DNA of 64,000 nucleotides, from positions 1 to 64,000 of the forward strand of contig NZ_NJAG01000009.1 in NCBI RefSeq assembly GCF_002872335.1, written 5' to 3'. Each line of letters starts with the position of its first letter. Position 1 is the stretch's first letter. A program made the translations under genes and the position numbers. The DNA comes from Siphonobacter sp. BAB-5405 (lineage in GTDB: Bacteria > Bacteroidota > Bacteroidia > Cytophagales > Spirosomataceae). Below are positions 52,981 through 62,821 of this stretch, piece after piece. The notes below the pieces were generated by a model. The model saw nothing but the letters and a program-made list of their open reading frames with translations, did not search any database and had not been told where the DNA came from.

Positions 52981-54789
52981 ATGAGAGTGAAATTCAAATC
53001 GCTAATTCTGGTAGCCGGGATGCTGGCCTTGGGTGCAACGAGCTCGTTTGCACAATCGCCAGAAGTTACAGGAGCATTAAAGGCTCTTGAAGCAGATCGT
53101 CTTGGTTCAGCCCGCGAGGCTTTGGAAAAGGCGGCGACTTCCTCCCCATCGGCTGAAAATCAGTTTTATTTAGGGTATTACTATTTAAGACTGGCTAGTG
53201 CCGAAGACGAAGGCAGTGTGAAAATCGCTGAATATCTAGATAAAGCAAAAGCTGCTTTTGATAAAGGCGTGGCGGACGATGCAAAATCGAAATTTCCGCT
53301 AAATAAAGTAGGGCAGGCTGGCGTATTGCTGGGTCAGGGTAAATTGGCTGAAGCAACAGCTCTGATTGATCAGGTTTTAGCTGACACGAAGAGCAGAGAT
53401 GAAGATGTACTGTGGCGAGCTGCTGAAGTATATACGTTGTTCACCAAAAAAGGACAGGCTAACGATCCGGGCAAAGCAATTACGCTGATTGACCAGATTG
53501 CTGGTTTGAAAAAGAAAAAAGATCGCCCTGAATATCAAATTGTCAAAGGCGATGCTTACCTGATTAAAAACGAAGGTGGTCCGGCTATTTCGGCTTACGA
53601 GGAAGCACTTCGTTTACAGCAGGATACGCAAATGGCTGCTTTGGCCTATACGCGGATGGGACGAGTTTGGAAACGCGGTAAGAACTACTCAAGTACCCAG
53701 ACTTCCTATAATGACGCTATCAAAGCAGATGAAAAATTTGCACCTGTCTATTGGGAATTTGCTGAATTATGGTTGTTCGCCGGTAACTACAAAAATGCTG
53801 CCGAAAACCTTGATAAATACATCCAGTATAGTGAGGAGTCTCCAGACGTAATTTTACGTTACGTGAAATTTGCCTTCCTGGCTCAACAGTATCAGAAAGT
53901 AGTGGATGCTCTGGCTAAAATCGAAGGAAAGGTAAATGACCCCGATCTTCCCCGTATTAAAGGTTGGTCTTTGACGGAATTAGGACAATACGAACAAGGA
54001 GCTCAAAACCTGGAAACGTTATTGAAATCTAATCCGAAAAAAGTTTACGCGGACGATTATCGTTACTTAGGTATTGACTACCGCGAATTGAAGCAGGATT
54101 CGTTAGCGATAATGAACTTCGAAAAAGCTGCTGCGGCAGGGGATACGGTATTCAATAACTACGAAGAAATCGCTAAAATTCGTCAGGCTCAGAAACGTTA
54201 CCTTGATGCAGCGAAGGCATACGATCAATCCATTGCCTGGAAAGATAAGCGTCCTGACAAACGCCCAACGTACGCAGATTTCTACCGCAAAGGTATCGCT
54301 TACTACCAGCACATTAGCTCCGCTAAAGATACGACGGTAGTACCCGAGGCGGTCGAATCATTTGCTCGGATGGGAACTATGGCTGACAGTACGGTAAAAG
54401 CAAATACCCAGCTGACACCCGAACAAAAAGAATCACTGCAAGGATTCGTAGTAATGACTCCGCTGTGGCAGGCTCGTTCAAATCGTTTGTTTACGGATCG
54501 TGCGAAGGCGTTGCCTTACTATGAGCAGTACATCGCTGTAGCAGATACGGCTAAAAATCAGAAAGAACTGATTGAGGCGTATCAGTATCAGGCTTACTAC
54601 GAGTTCCTGGTAACGAAGGATAATGACAAGGGTAAAGATTACATGAGAAAAATTCTTGCTCTTGATCCTGAAAATGCAGAAGCAAACCGTATCCTGAACC
54701 CGCCTGCTCCAGCTGTTGCTCCTAAGAAAGGTGCAGCTAAACCAAAAACGGCAGGTGCTAAGGCTAGTTCAGCTCCGGCTAAAAACTAA
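52981..54789 (+). CDS. secreted TPR-repeat protein
   Basis: About 602 residues with a signal peptide (ALGATSSFAQ) and many helical tetratricopeptide-like repeats from about 25 to 570 (for example AYTRMGRVWKRGKNYSSTQTSY, YWEFAELWLFAGNYKNAAEN). The C-terminal 30 residues are rich in Ala, Lys and Pro. It probably works as a periplasmic scaffold. A TTG at 52933 is in frame, but ATG 52981 sits directly before the signal peptide. TAATTTCG at 52909-52916 is a possible -7 box. It closes the tonB-linked run. Confidence 0.9.
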   Translation: MRVKFKSLILVAGMLALGATSSFAQSPEVTGALKALEADRLGSAREALEKAATSSPSAENQFYLGYYYLRLASAEDEGSVKIAEYLDKAKAAFDKGVADDAKSKFPLNKVGQAGVLLGQGKLAEATALIDQVLADTKSRDEDVLWRAAEVYTLFTKKGQANDPGKAITLIDQIAGLKKKKDRPEYQIVKGDAYLIKNEGGPAISAYEEALRLQQDTQMAALAYTRMGRVWKRGKNYSSTQTSYNDAIKADEKFAPVYWEFAELWLFAGNYKNAAENLDKYIQYSEESPDVILRYVKFAFLAQQYQKVVDALAKIEGKVNDPDLPRIKGWSLTELGQYEQGAQNLETLLKSNPKKVYADDYRYLGIDYRELKQDSLAIMNFEKAAAAGDTVFNNYEEIAKIRQAQKRYLDAAKAYDQSIAWKDKRPDKRPTYADFYRKGIAYYQHISSAKDTTVVPEAVESFARMGTMADSTVKANTQLTPEQKESLQGFVVMTPLWQARSNRLFTDRAKALPYYEQYIAVADTAKNQKELIEAYQYQAYYEFLVTKDNDKGKDYMRKILALDPENAEANRILNPPAPAVAPKKGAAKPKTAGAKASSAPAKN

Positions 54790-54806
54790 GCTTAGTTTTA
54801 CATTAC

Positions 54807-54845
54807 TAAAAAAAAGAGTCTCGGAAACGAGGCTCTTTTTTTATT
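54807..54845 (+). terminator. terminator of the TPR gene
   Basis: AAAAAAAGAGTCTCG, loop GAAA, then CGAGGCTCTTTTTTT form a stem with one small mismatch and a strong T-run, 18 bases past the stop. Confidence 0.85.
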
Positions 54846-55096
54846 GCTATTGCCAGACAGAGTAGACGCATAGATAGTAGGATATTGTTTGGTGAAAGCT
54901 TTAAATTGTACGTAGAGCCGAACAGATATCTTTCATCTATTGCGAAAGTCCAGCGGATGGGTTGTACTTGCTCAAAACCAGGATGTGAAAACTTGTATCG
55001 CAATGTTTAGTAATAACAAATTCAATGAGTTGAAAGAACCTATATAGATACAGAAGGCTGCCTCTCTGGAATGAATACAGGTAAAAACGAATAACA

Positions 55097-55155
55097 GATT
55101 TCAGATACAAAAAAGCCTGCGTCAATTTGACGCAGGCTTTTTTGTATCTGAAATC
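55097..55155. terminator. 59-base near-perfect palindrome, terminator of the T9SS-exported protein
   Basis: Two perfectly complementary 29-base arms (55097-55125 and 55127-55155) are separated by a single T. The core GCCTGCGTCAA with an adjacent run of six A is a normal terminator stem, but the pairing continues outward through GATACA and GATTTCA, far beyond what termination needs. It lies just past the stop of the minus-strand gene at 55162. The rest of the gap 54846-55096 shows nothing else. Confidence 0.85.
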
Positions 55156-55161
55156 CTAAGA

Positions 55162-58020
55162 TTAAGGTAGAACCGTTAAACGCTTGGTACGTTCAAAGCC
55201 ATCTACCCTGATGCGGACGATGAAAATGCCCGGTATACGGCCTACGTTGATAAACTTCCGTTCGTTAAATTCATTGATAATCCCACTGTATAAAACAACG
55301 CCTGAAGTAGTCACCACACTCACTTCGGCCCCTTTCCAATTCTCTTTGGTTTCGAGCGTGAAGGCTCCGTCTGGACTAGGGTTTGGGTAAACACTAAAAC
55401 CATCCTGAGCGGGATCGTAACTATAATTGAAAGGCTGTGATACAACAGAGGAGCACTCAAACCTTCCTACGGGTGCAACGTTGTACTCAATTACACTTCT
55501 AACCGTATACACTCCTTCTTTAAGCGGTTTGAAGTAAACAGAGTTGAACGTACTCGTATCCGTACCCATAATCCACGAATTACGCGTACCTGGGATATTT
55601 GCCTGAGCTTGTAACGTATAAGGACCTACCTGAGCGATCTTTGGCGTTTCGGGGTTTGGGCGAGCTGATACCGTTACTTTATCCGATTGGTTTCTGCAGC
55701 CGTTCGCATCCGTTGCCTGGGCATAGTAATCACCGCTAATACGTGCCGTCAATAGATCCGTATTAGAAACCTGCTGGTTTGCGAGCAACCAGGAGGGTCG
55801 CTCTGACGTAATGGCCCTTAACGTAACGGTTTCGCCTTCACAAAATGCCAGTTTTCCTTGCAGCAAAGCGACGGTAGGTTTAGCGGGTAAAGGATTCACT
55901 CGTAAGCTTACCGGATCAGACACGGGCGAAGGACAACTAGCCTGGCTGATGGTTTGAACCGTATACGAACGGGCTGTATTCGTCGAAATACTCAGCGTAG
56001 CCGCGTTGTTGTAGTTCCACAAATACGTACCATCCGATGGACTCGAAGTAAATTCAACCGTTTCGTTGGCACAAATAGTTACATTCCGGTTCGCATCGAT
56101 AGCCCGGTTCGCCTGAATCGTTGGCTTTGCGGGAATGGGATTTACAGTGATCTGAACGGCATCAGAGGCTACCGAACGACACTGATCAGCGTTGAGTACC
56201 TGTACGGAATAATTACTGCTCGTAGTAGGCTGAATGGCTTTACTGGTAGAACCATTACTCCAGACGTATCCTACGGCAGTCTCGTTAGTCGTCAATACGC
56301 GGGGTGTACCTGCACAGAAGCTAGTCGGGCCATCGGCGGTGATACTGGGCTTGGACGGACGTGAACGTCTGCCTAAGACAATGGGCTCGGCACTGTAACT
56401 ACAACCCAGCAAATCCTTATAGGTCAACGAATACGAGCCACCTTCGGCCCCCTGAATAGAAGGCGTAGTAGCTCCGGTATTCCAAACGTTATTCGCTCCG
56501 TAATTGGACTGTAGTGTAGGGGTAACACCTTCACAGAAGTACGTACTGCCCCCATTATCTTTTAGAATATCACCACCAATCACCGGACGATCGGGTACTT
56601 TATAAGGCAATGAAAATACCGTGGTGTTCCCATTTTTCATCTTGGCCATATAAGGGTCACCCTGACCTACGGTAACCGTTGCTCCGTTTTGTCCATTGCT
56701 CCATCCATACGGATTTTGATTGGGAACACTCAGGGTAAGCGTATTGGTGTTACCACAGGTGGCTGAAATAGCAGTGAGCGTATTAGCCAGCTTAGGTATC
56801 GAACGGTTGAAGACACTACTGGACATCAGAGCATCATACCAGCCCTGAGCTACCTGATTGTAAGCATTTACATAAAAGTGAACACCTCCCGAACGAGGAA
56901 TACCGTAGCTATCCGTGTTAGGTCCTAAAAATACGTTGGGTACGGAAGATGCTACCTGGGTCTGGGCCGCAATGATGTTAGGGGATACGCCATTGTTATA
57001 GCTGGTACGAGCGACTACCCAGCTAAGCTGATCGTAACCCAGATCCTGACGACTCTTTTGAATGACTGCGGTTAAATCGTTGACGTAATTCGCCATCGGC
57101 GTATTGATCGTCGCTGAATCATCCGCTTCTCCCTGCATCCACAATACCGTACGGGCACCCGTAATCGACAAATAGTACGTTAGAATATTTTTCAGGTTAT
57201 TATAAGGATAGCCCTGAGCAAAGTATTTAAACTCGTCGGCACAAGTAGTGCAATAGCGACTGATGGTACGTTGTCCCTGCGAAGATTCCCGCCAGTTTTG
57301 AATCGTAGTACCGCCAAAAGCCCCGTTGTAGAAGAGAACCGGCACATTCAGATTTTGCGTCAGCAATTCACCCAAACGACCCCAGTAATAAGATCCTACA
57401 CCAACCGGAGCTATATCCTGAGAACCGCTCATTTTTCGGAAGGTAGGCAGCATCGGATACAGAGGACTGGCTGCTTTTCCCGATACCACATCATACCGAT
57501 AGAATTGAGGATCCTGTCCATTACTGGGAGCTCCAGTTCTGAAATTTGAAGGATTGGCAATCGTTACCCGGTCATCGCTGGGATCAACGGGGGTAGGCTG
57601 GTTCTCGGAGGCTTCATAAGAAACCCCCTGAGCATTGGACTGACCCGCAAGTACGAATACCTCACCCACGCCGAAGGGCTGCAGATCGTCAGAAGCAACT
57701 ACCTGTCCAGCCAGTGAGCCGCGTACTTCAAGTTTATACCAGCCGCCGGTGACGGAAAGTGTACCCGAAAAAAAACCATTGGAAATAGAGGAAAGAGCCG
57801 TCCAGTCAATCCCGTTACCACCATTAAGCGGAGTAAGTTTGGCTTCAATCTTATCAACAGGCTGATAGTAGTTGCCCGCAATTTGTACGGTAGCTCTGTT
57901 ATTGTTATCCCGTTGAAAAACAATACGTTCTACCGGAAAAGTAATCGTCATCTGAGCTTGGGCCGAGATACTCAGCACCAGTCCCAGAAGGCATATAAGC
58001 TTACTAAAATAAGACCTCAT
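55162..58020 (-). CDS. T9SS-exported sialate O-acetylesterase-like SGNH protein with Ig-like repeats
   Basis: The 952-residue protein has a signal peptide (LVLSISAQA). Its N-terminal half has a SASA-type SGNH esterase domain: FVLAGQSNAQG (Ser nucleophile), YNGAFGGTTIQNW, TVLWMQGEADDS and a late GGVHFYVNAYNQV (His). From about residue 410 to 870 there are repeated beta-sandwich modules with the pattern Cys...tLt...Y.WsnG. The last 75 residues (FSVYPNPSPDGAF ... FIVRIRVDGFERTKRLTVL, in outline) form a type A type IX secretion sorting domain. The protein is thus secreted or cell-surface bound and probably deacetylates a glycan. It is a single-gene unit. Confidence 0.92.
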   Translation of the reverse strand: MRSYFSKLICLLGLVLSISAQAQMTITFPVERIVFQRDNNNRATVQIAGNYYQPVDKIEAKLTPLNGGNGIDWTALSSISNGFFSGTLSVTGGWYKLEVRGSLAGQVVASDDLQPFGVGEVFVLAGQSNAQGVSYEASENQPTPVDPSDDRVTIANPSNFRTGAPSNGQDPQFYRYDVVSGKAASPLYPMLPTFRKMSGSQDIAPVGVGSYYWGRLGELLTQNLNVPVLFYNGAFGGTTIQNWRESSQGQRTISRYCTTCADEFKYFAQGYPYNNLKNILTYYLSITGARTVLWMQGEADDSATINTPMANYVNDLTAVIQKSRQDLGYDQLSWVVARTSYNNGVSPNIIAAQTQVASSVPNVFLGPNTDSYGIPRSGGVHFYVNAYNQVAQGWYDALMSSSVFNRSIPKLANTLTAISATCGNTNTLTLSVPNQNPYGWSNGQNGATVTVGQGDPYMAKMKNGNTTVFSLPYKVPDRPVIGGDILKDNGGSTYFCEGVTPTLQSNYGANNVWNTGATTPSIQGAEGGSYSLTYKDLLGCSYSAEPIVLGRRSRPSKPSITADGPTSFCAGTPRVLTTNETAVGYVWSNGSTSKAIQPTTSSNYSVQVLNADQCRSVASDAVQITVNPIPAKPTIQANRAIDANRNVTICANETVEFTSSPSDGTYLWNYNNAATLSISTNTARSYTVQTISQASCPSPVSDPVSLRVNPLPAKPTVALLQGKLAFCEGETVTLRAITSERPSWLLANQQVSNTDLLTARISGDYYAQATDANGCRNQSDKVTVSARPNPETPKIAQVGPYTLQAQANIPGTRNSWIMGTDTSTFNSVYFKPLKEGVYTVRSVIEYNVAPVGRFECSSVVSQPFNYSYDPAQDGFSVYPNPSPDGAFTLETKENWKGAEVSVVTTSGVVLYSGIINEFNERKFINVGRIPGIFIVRIRVDGFERTKRLTVLP

Positions 58021-58176
58021 GCGGCAAAGGTTTTTATAACAGATAGGAAGTACAGGCGGTTACCTCCACTTGCAAAAATATAAATAAAAAGCTAAATACG
58101 AAATCCCAATGTTTGAGCCTCAAGGAGTTACGGTCAAACGAAATAGACTTCATCTAATAGTTTCTTAAATGCATTT

Positions 58177-59895
58177 TTAAATTCGGCTAATTCGTACGGT
58201 AAAATTGGGCAACGCATCCAGTCGATAAACCGTAGGATGCAGCACTTTCATTCCTCCATTGATGACCACAACCCATACCTGATACTGCGTATCTGGTTGT
58301 AAATATTCTACGGGGAAACTGCTATGAAAACCATTGGCATAATAGTGTGTACCAAAGGAAAAAACGAAAGATTTAAGCGAGTACCGTTTCTGCTTGGTTG
58401 GAATATAGTGCGACTGAGAGGCATTCTTCAATAGAATATACGCTCCGTCGTTTTTGTGAGTCGAACGAATGAACTGCTCATTTGTAAAGACCAATGCATG
58501 ACCCATTTGTTTTGTTTCCAGGCTAAATAAGTCGGCACTGACCTGATATGGCATTTCAAAAAAATAATCGCTGGGCAGTTCATAGACTCCGGCCCGAACG
58601 GATTGCGTAGTAATGGTATCTACGGCTGTCTGTAAACTTAGGTAAATGGGTGAACTAGGCAGAGCCCGGTTATGCTCCCAGCCGTACATGTCCGTATTTC
58701 GTTCTTTGTAATAGTAATCCAGGGGAGCTACATATTCGAAATAGCTAAAAAGGCAAAGGCATACACTCAAAATTGTCCACAGACGAACCCAGCGTAGGTG
58801 AGGACGAAGCTGGCTGAATACTAAGATAGAAATAAGAATCAACCAAATAAAACCCATGTGTTTGTATCGGCTGATCAACACGGCCTGCGTACCCTCCATG
58901 GCTCTACCTACGGCGAAAGCAAGGATAGTAATACTAAAGTGAATAAGTCCTCCCCAGAGCGTGATTTTCCAGCGGGGATAAACAACTTTTGCGTGTTGAA
59001 ACGAAGGCCGAACAAAGAGGAACGCCGAATAAATAACAATACACCAGAAACTCAAACCCGTAGCCATAATCAGACCGGAACGTAGTTTGAAGGGAAGGAC
59101 CGTATTTAAATCAGCAGCCAGGCCACTGAAAGACAGAAAGTTGTAAACAATGAGCCAGGGGTGTTGTAAATTATCCGAGAGTTTAGGACGATACGCCGGA
59201 ACCACCAACTGATAATAATACAACCCAATCATCCCGCCAATGACGAGTACCCAAATACCCGCGTGTTTCCAGCGGTGCTGGAGTAGCAACAAAACCAAAC
59301 CCGTAGGTAAGACAAATGTGCCACTCACGTCACTTAGAATGGCAAGAATAGCCGCCACTAAAGCAATCGTTAAGTGACTTGCTTTAGGTTTATATAAGTA
59401 GTAAGCCGATAGCAGGGCAAAGAAGTGAACAACAATATGTTGCAGGGGAATCATTCCCCAGTAAATCGCTTCGTAGTATTGAATATGAAATAACAGAAAG
59501 GAAGCCGCGACTACCAGCAATAACGGTAGTTGGGCTTCTTTGATAATAGTATAGAAAAGATATAAAAAGCCCAGTAGCGAAAGAAGACCAACGAACATTT
59601 GAATCCGTAAGTCCAGGTGCCCGTTGACTAAGTAAATGAGCGTAGCCGCAATCCGATCTACCACAATCCGCCGTTCGTCATCCTGTACCCAAATAATGTG
59701 AACGAATTCTTTCCAGGAAAAAGGAGAAAGCTGCGTAAGCTTGGTAACTGGTTCTAGTAGAGCGTCGTAGTCATCCTGAAAAGGAATATTAGTTACGTAC
59801 GCAAAGAAGGTATAAAAGAAAAGACTAATCGGAATCAGGCTAACGAAGACAATCCATGTGGAGGAGATACTATTCTTGGAAATAGTAGAAGGCAT
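58177..59895 (-). CDS. polytopic membrane protein, paralogue of the glycan-operon gene at 30706
   Basis: About 572 residues with roughly ten TM helices and a C-terminal periplasmic domain of about 150 residues (YELPSDYFFEMPYQVSADLF, YQVWVVVINGGMK). The opening FFAYVTNIPFQDDYDALLEPV and DDERRIVVDRIAATLIYLVNG match the layout of the protein at 30706-32385. A GT-C-like glycan transfer role is inferred from that. The frame is open from a TTG at 59922, but ATG 59895 is preferred. Codon use and sequence are AT-richer than in the neighbours. Confidence 0.8.
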   Translation of the reverse strand: MPSTISKNSISSTWIVFVSLIPISLFFYTFFAYVTNIPFQDDYDALLEPVTKLTQLSPFSWKEFVHIIWVQDDERRIVVDRIAATLIYLVNGHLDLRIQMFVGLLSLLGFLYLFYTIIKEAQLPLLLVVAASFLLFHIQYYEAIYWGMIPLQHIVVHFFALLSAYYLYKPKASHLTIALVAAILAILSDVSGTFVLPTGLVLLLLQHRWKHAGIWVLVIGGMIGLYYYQLVVPAYRPKLSDNLQHPWLIVYNFLSFSGLAADLNTVLPFKLRSGLIMATGLSFWCIVIYSAFLFVRPSFQHAKVVYPRWKITLWGGLIHFSITILAFAVGRAMEGTQAVLISRYKHMGFIWLILISILVFSQLRPHLRWVRLWTILSVCLCLFSYFEYVAPLDYYYKERNTDMYGWEHNRALPSSPIYLSLQTAVDTITTQSVRAGVYELPSDYFFEMPYQVSADLFSLETKQMGHALVFTNEQFIRSTHKNDGAYILLKNASQSHYIPTKQKRYSLKSFVFSFGTHYYANGFHSSFPVEYLQPDTQYQVWVVVINGGMKVLHPTVYRLDALPNFTVRISRI

Positions 59896-59929
59896 TTTTT
59901 GAAAATAATTGGTTGAACGCAATCATTTA

Positions 59930-59966
59930 AAACAATACAGCCCCCGCTAAGAGGCTGTATTTTAAA
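59930..59966 (-). terminator. terminator of obgE
   Basis: AATACAGCC at 59934-59942 pairs with GGCTGTATT at 59953-59961, with extra AAAA/TTTT pairing outside. On the minus strand it ends in a T-run. It lies just past the obgE stop. Confidence 0.78.
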
Positions 59967-59967
59967 A

Positions 59968-60969
59968 TCAGGCTTGATTCGGCGGATTTAACGCTTGCCA
60001 AATCAAATCAAGCAATGAATCTAGTCCTTCTCGTGTATACGATGAAAAGAACAAGTGAGGAACGTCAGCGGGTAATTGCTCAATAAAGGTTTGCTTATCT
60101 TCTTCCGTTAATAAATCAGCTTTAGAAATAGCTAATAAACGGGATTTATCCATTAATTCAGGATTGTACTCCTGCAACTCATTCAGTAGAACTGCGTATT
60201 CTTCACCCGGATTTTCGGAAGAAGCCGGAATGAGGAAAAGCAGAATAGAGTTCCGTTCAATATGTCGTAAGAAGCGTAATCCCAGGCCTTTACCCTGCGA
60301 AGCTCCCTCGATAATTCCCGGAATATCAGCCATAACAAAGGAGCGGAAGTCGCGGTAGGGGACTACGCCCAAGTTCGGAACAATCGTCGTAAAGGGATAA
60401 TCCGCAATTTCGGGTTTGGCAGCCGATACTACCGAAAGCAACGTGGATTTTCCGGCATTAGGAAAACCTACCAAACCGACATCGGCCAGTACTTTCAGCT
60501 CCAGAATAAACCATACCTCCTGACCATCTTCGCCGGGCTGAGAGGTATGCGGAGCCTGGTTCGTGGAGGTTTTAAAGTGGGAGTTACCCAGACCACCACG
60601 GCCCCCTTCCAGCAAAATCATCTCCTGGTCGTTCTCCGTAATTTCAAACAGTATTTCGCCCGTTTCGGCGTCTTTGGCAATGGTACCCAGCGGTACGTCC
60701 AGATACACATCTTCACCCCGGGCTCCGGTACGGCGGCCACCCTCGCCGGGTTGGCCTTTGCTGGCGATAACGTGTTTCCGGTATTTAAGGTGGAGCAATG
60801 TCCAGACATTGGTACTACCCCGAAGAATAATATGGCCTCCCCGGCCTCCGTCGCCACCATCCGGTCCGCCCAGCGGAACGTGTTTCTCCCGGCGGAAGTG
60901 CGATGATCCGGCACCTCCGGGTCCTGAACGGCAGCAAATTTTTACGTAATCAATGAAGTTTGTTGTCAC
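59968..60969 (-). CDS. obgE: GTPase ObgE/CgtA
   Basis: About 333 residues. The glycine-rich Obg domain ([36 protein letters not shown]) is followed by the G domain: GFPNAGKST (G1), [13 protein letters not shown] (G2), DIPGIIEGA (G3), SKADLL (G4) and SSYTREG (G5). No C-terminal OCT domain is present. Obg proteins act in ribosome 50S assembly and stress response. The frame opens at a GTG at 61002, but GTG 60969 ([10 protein letters not shown]) fits the family start better. It is 240 bases from adk, whose terminator lies between. Confidence 0.93.
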   Translation of the reverse strand: MTTNFIDYVKICCRSGPGGAGSSHFRREKHVPLGGPDGGDGGRGGHIILRGSTNVWTLLHLKYRKHVIASKGQPGEGGRRTGARGEDVYLDVPLGTIAKDAETGEILFEITENDQEMILLEGGRGGLGNSHFKTSTNQAPHTSQPGEDGQEVWFILELKVLADVGLVGFPNAGKSTLLSVVSAAKPEIADYPFTTIVPNLGVVPYRDFRSFVMADIPGIIEGASQGKGLGLRFLRHIERNSILLFLIPASSENPGEEYAVLLNELQEYNPELMDKSRLLAISKADLLTEEDKQTFIEQLPADVPHLFFSSYTREGLDSLLDLIWQALNPPNQA

Positions 60970-61152
60970 AGCCCTAGTAGGTAATCTAATCCGTGTCAGC
61001 ACACGGCTTGAGTGAGTATGGTCGTCCTTCTCCTAAATTTATGCAAAGTAAAGCAATGTTTTGCCTAGCCGGTAGCGATTCGCTCAAGTACGGCTGGATT
61101 CGGACGAAGCAAGGCCCGGATAATCGGGCTATTTGAGGCCTAAGCCTGAATG

Positions 61153-61190
61153 AAAATAGGCCATTTCGGACGTTCCGAAATAGCCTATTT
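61153..61190 (-). terminator. terminator of adk
   Basis: AAAATAGGCCATTTCGG at 61153-61169 pairs with CCGAAATAGCCTATTT at 61175-61190 with one mismatch. On the minus strand the T-run follows. It lies 21 bases past the adk stop. Confidence 0.82.
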
Positions 61191-61210
61191 CAGTAATGCG
61201 AACGTATGTA

Positions 61211-61789
61211 CTAAACGGCTGCTTTTTCGATAGCCGTACAGATCTTCTCAAAAATTTCCTCGATGGCTCCAATTCCGTAGACCGAGGTGAACTTACCCTG
61301 TCCTTGGTAGTAGTTAGCTACGGGCAACGTTTTCTCGTTGTATTCCTGTACCCGTTTACGAATCAGTTCTTCGTTCTGATCGTCGGGACGACCGGAAGTT
61401 TTTCCGCGTTCCAGCAAACGACGCGTTAATTCTTCGGCTTCTACTTCCAGAGCTACCATCGCTGAGATCGCCGTACCGTTTTCTTCGAGTAAAGTATCCA
61501 GAGCTTCGGCCTGGTTGACTGTCCGGGGAAAACCGTCGAAAATAAAGCCAGCGGCCTGTTTATTTTCTTTCAGTTTATTGTCAATCATGCCAATTACTAC
61601 TTCATCAGGCACCAGCAATCCCTGGTCCATCAGAGCTTTGGCTCTCAGTCCCAGTTCCGTACCTGCTTTAATTTCAGAGCGAAGCAGATCGCCGGTAGAT
61701 AAATGGACGAGCTTGTATTTGTCAATCAACTTTTCGCTCTGGGTTCCTTTCCCGGCTCCCGGAGGGCCAAAGAGTACCAAATTAAGCAT
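61211..61789 (-). CDS. adk: adenylate kinase
   Basis: It catalyses ATP + AMP to 2 ADP in the cytosol. The 192-residue protein has the P-loop GPPGAGKGT (8-16), HLSTGDLLR (AMP site), FDGFPRTVNQA and the short LID segment RGKTSGRPDDQ with no zinc Cys set, so it is the short form. It follows kdsB by 109 bases on the same strand. ATG start, no anomaly. Confidence 0.96.
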   Translation of the reverse strand: MLNLVLFGPPGAGKGTQSEKLIDKYKLVHLSTGDLLRSEIKAGTELGLRAKALMDQGLLVPDEVVIGMIDNKLKENKQAAGFIFDGFPRTVNQAEALDTLLEENGTAISAMVALEVEAEELTRRLLERGKTSGRPDDQNEELIRKRVQEYNEKTLPVANYYQGQGKFTSVYGIGAIEEIFEKICTAIEKAAV

Positions 61790-61898
61790 GAGACTATTGA
61801 TATTCAGTATGAAACGATGTTAATAGGGCTGCAAAGGTACAATACTGCGTGGAAATAGAAAGCATCCGACTGGCTTTTACCCGTAATGTACTGTCGGG

Positions 61899-62651
61899 TT
61901 AGGTATTTAAGTACTTCAAAGCCTTTTCCAGATCCTCGGGTGTATCTACGCAGGGACTATCGTAGGTCGTTTCTACCATCTGAATTTTATAGCCAGCTTC
62001 CAGCCATCGGAGTTGCTCCAGCGACTCGGCTTTTTCCAGGGATGAAAGCGTAAGTTGGGTAATGGCCTGCAGAATATCCGTACGGTACGCGTACATGCCT
62101 ACGTGCCGGTAATACGTATGGTGCAAATGCCATTCCTGTGGTGGATAGTTACGCAGGAACGGAATCGCCTGACGACTAAACAGCATCACTTCGCCCTTGT
62201 TGTTGAGTACAATCTTCGCTTCGCCCGGATCGTGCAGCGTTTCCGCCGACGTAACTTTAATCATCTGCGTAGCCAATTCTACCTCTCCATCCAGCACGTC
62301 CACCAGTTCATTGATCTGAACGGGGTTTAAGAAGGGCTCATCTCCCTGAATGTTCAACACATACTGAACAGATTCGGGATCCTGATGCGTTTCCTTCCAG
62401 CTGGCGAAGGCTTCCCAGCAACGATCCGTACCGCTGGGGTGATCTTCACGCGTTAATACGGCTTTGCCGCCGAAATTCTGTACGTGTTCGGCAATACGTA
62501 CATCATCCGTAGCAACAATAACATCCAGTAGTTTCGAAGCCTGAGCGGCTTCGTATACGCGTTGAATCATGCTTTTGCCCTGAATGTAGGCCAGGGGTTT
62601 ACCCGGAAAACGGGTCGAAGCATAACGGGCGGGAATGATTCCTAATACCAT
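61899..62651 (-). CDS. kdsB: 3-deoxy-manno-octulosonate cytidylyltransferase
   Basis: The 250-residue enzyme couples Kdo to CMP, giving CMP-Kdo for the lipopolysaccharide core. Motifs: IIPARYASTRFPGKPLA (nucleotide-binding), VATDD, TREDHPSGTDRCWEA, NIQGDEPF and DTPEDLEKAL at the C-terminus. Upstream on the same strand lies the transaldolase-CBS fusion, with a terminator between. adk follows. Presence of kdsB shows the cell makes Kdo-containing LPS. Confidence 0.95.
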   Translation of the reverse strand: MVLGIIPARYASTRFPGKPLAYIQGKSMIQRVYEAAQASKLLDVIVATDDVRIAEHVQNFGGKAVLTREDHPSGTDRCWEAFASWKETHQDPESVQYVLNIQGDEPFLNPVQINELVDVLDGEVELATQMIKVTSAETLHDPGEAKIVLNNKGEVMLFSRQAIPFLRNYPPQEWHLHHTYYRHVGMYAYRTDILQAITQLTLSSLEKAESLEQLRWLEAGYKIQMVETTYDSPCVDTPEDLEKALKYLNT

Positions 62652-62736
62652 AGTTTTGGTTACGGGCTATTCAAAAATGAAGCCATTGATGAATTTACTA
62701 CTAAACCTTCGTTTGGTTTAAAGGCTAATAGTAAAA

Positions 62737-62768
62737 TTGCCTCCTGAACAAATTCGTTCAGGAGGCAA
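62737..62768 (-). terminator. terminator of the transaldolase-CBS gene
   Basis: TTGCCTCCTGAAC at 62737-62749 pairs perfectly with GTTCAGGAGGCAA at 62756-62768; on the minus strand TTTTAC follows. It lies about 55 bases past the stop, so kdsB is probably transcribed separately. Confidence 0.82.
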
Positions 62769-62821
62769 CAAGGATATGCATAGTTCAGTTACTTCCTGCT
62801 GGAGCAAGAAACTGAATTTAA

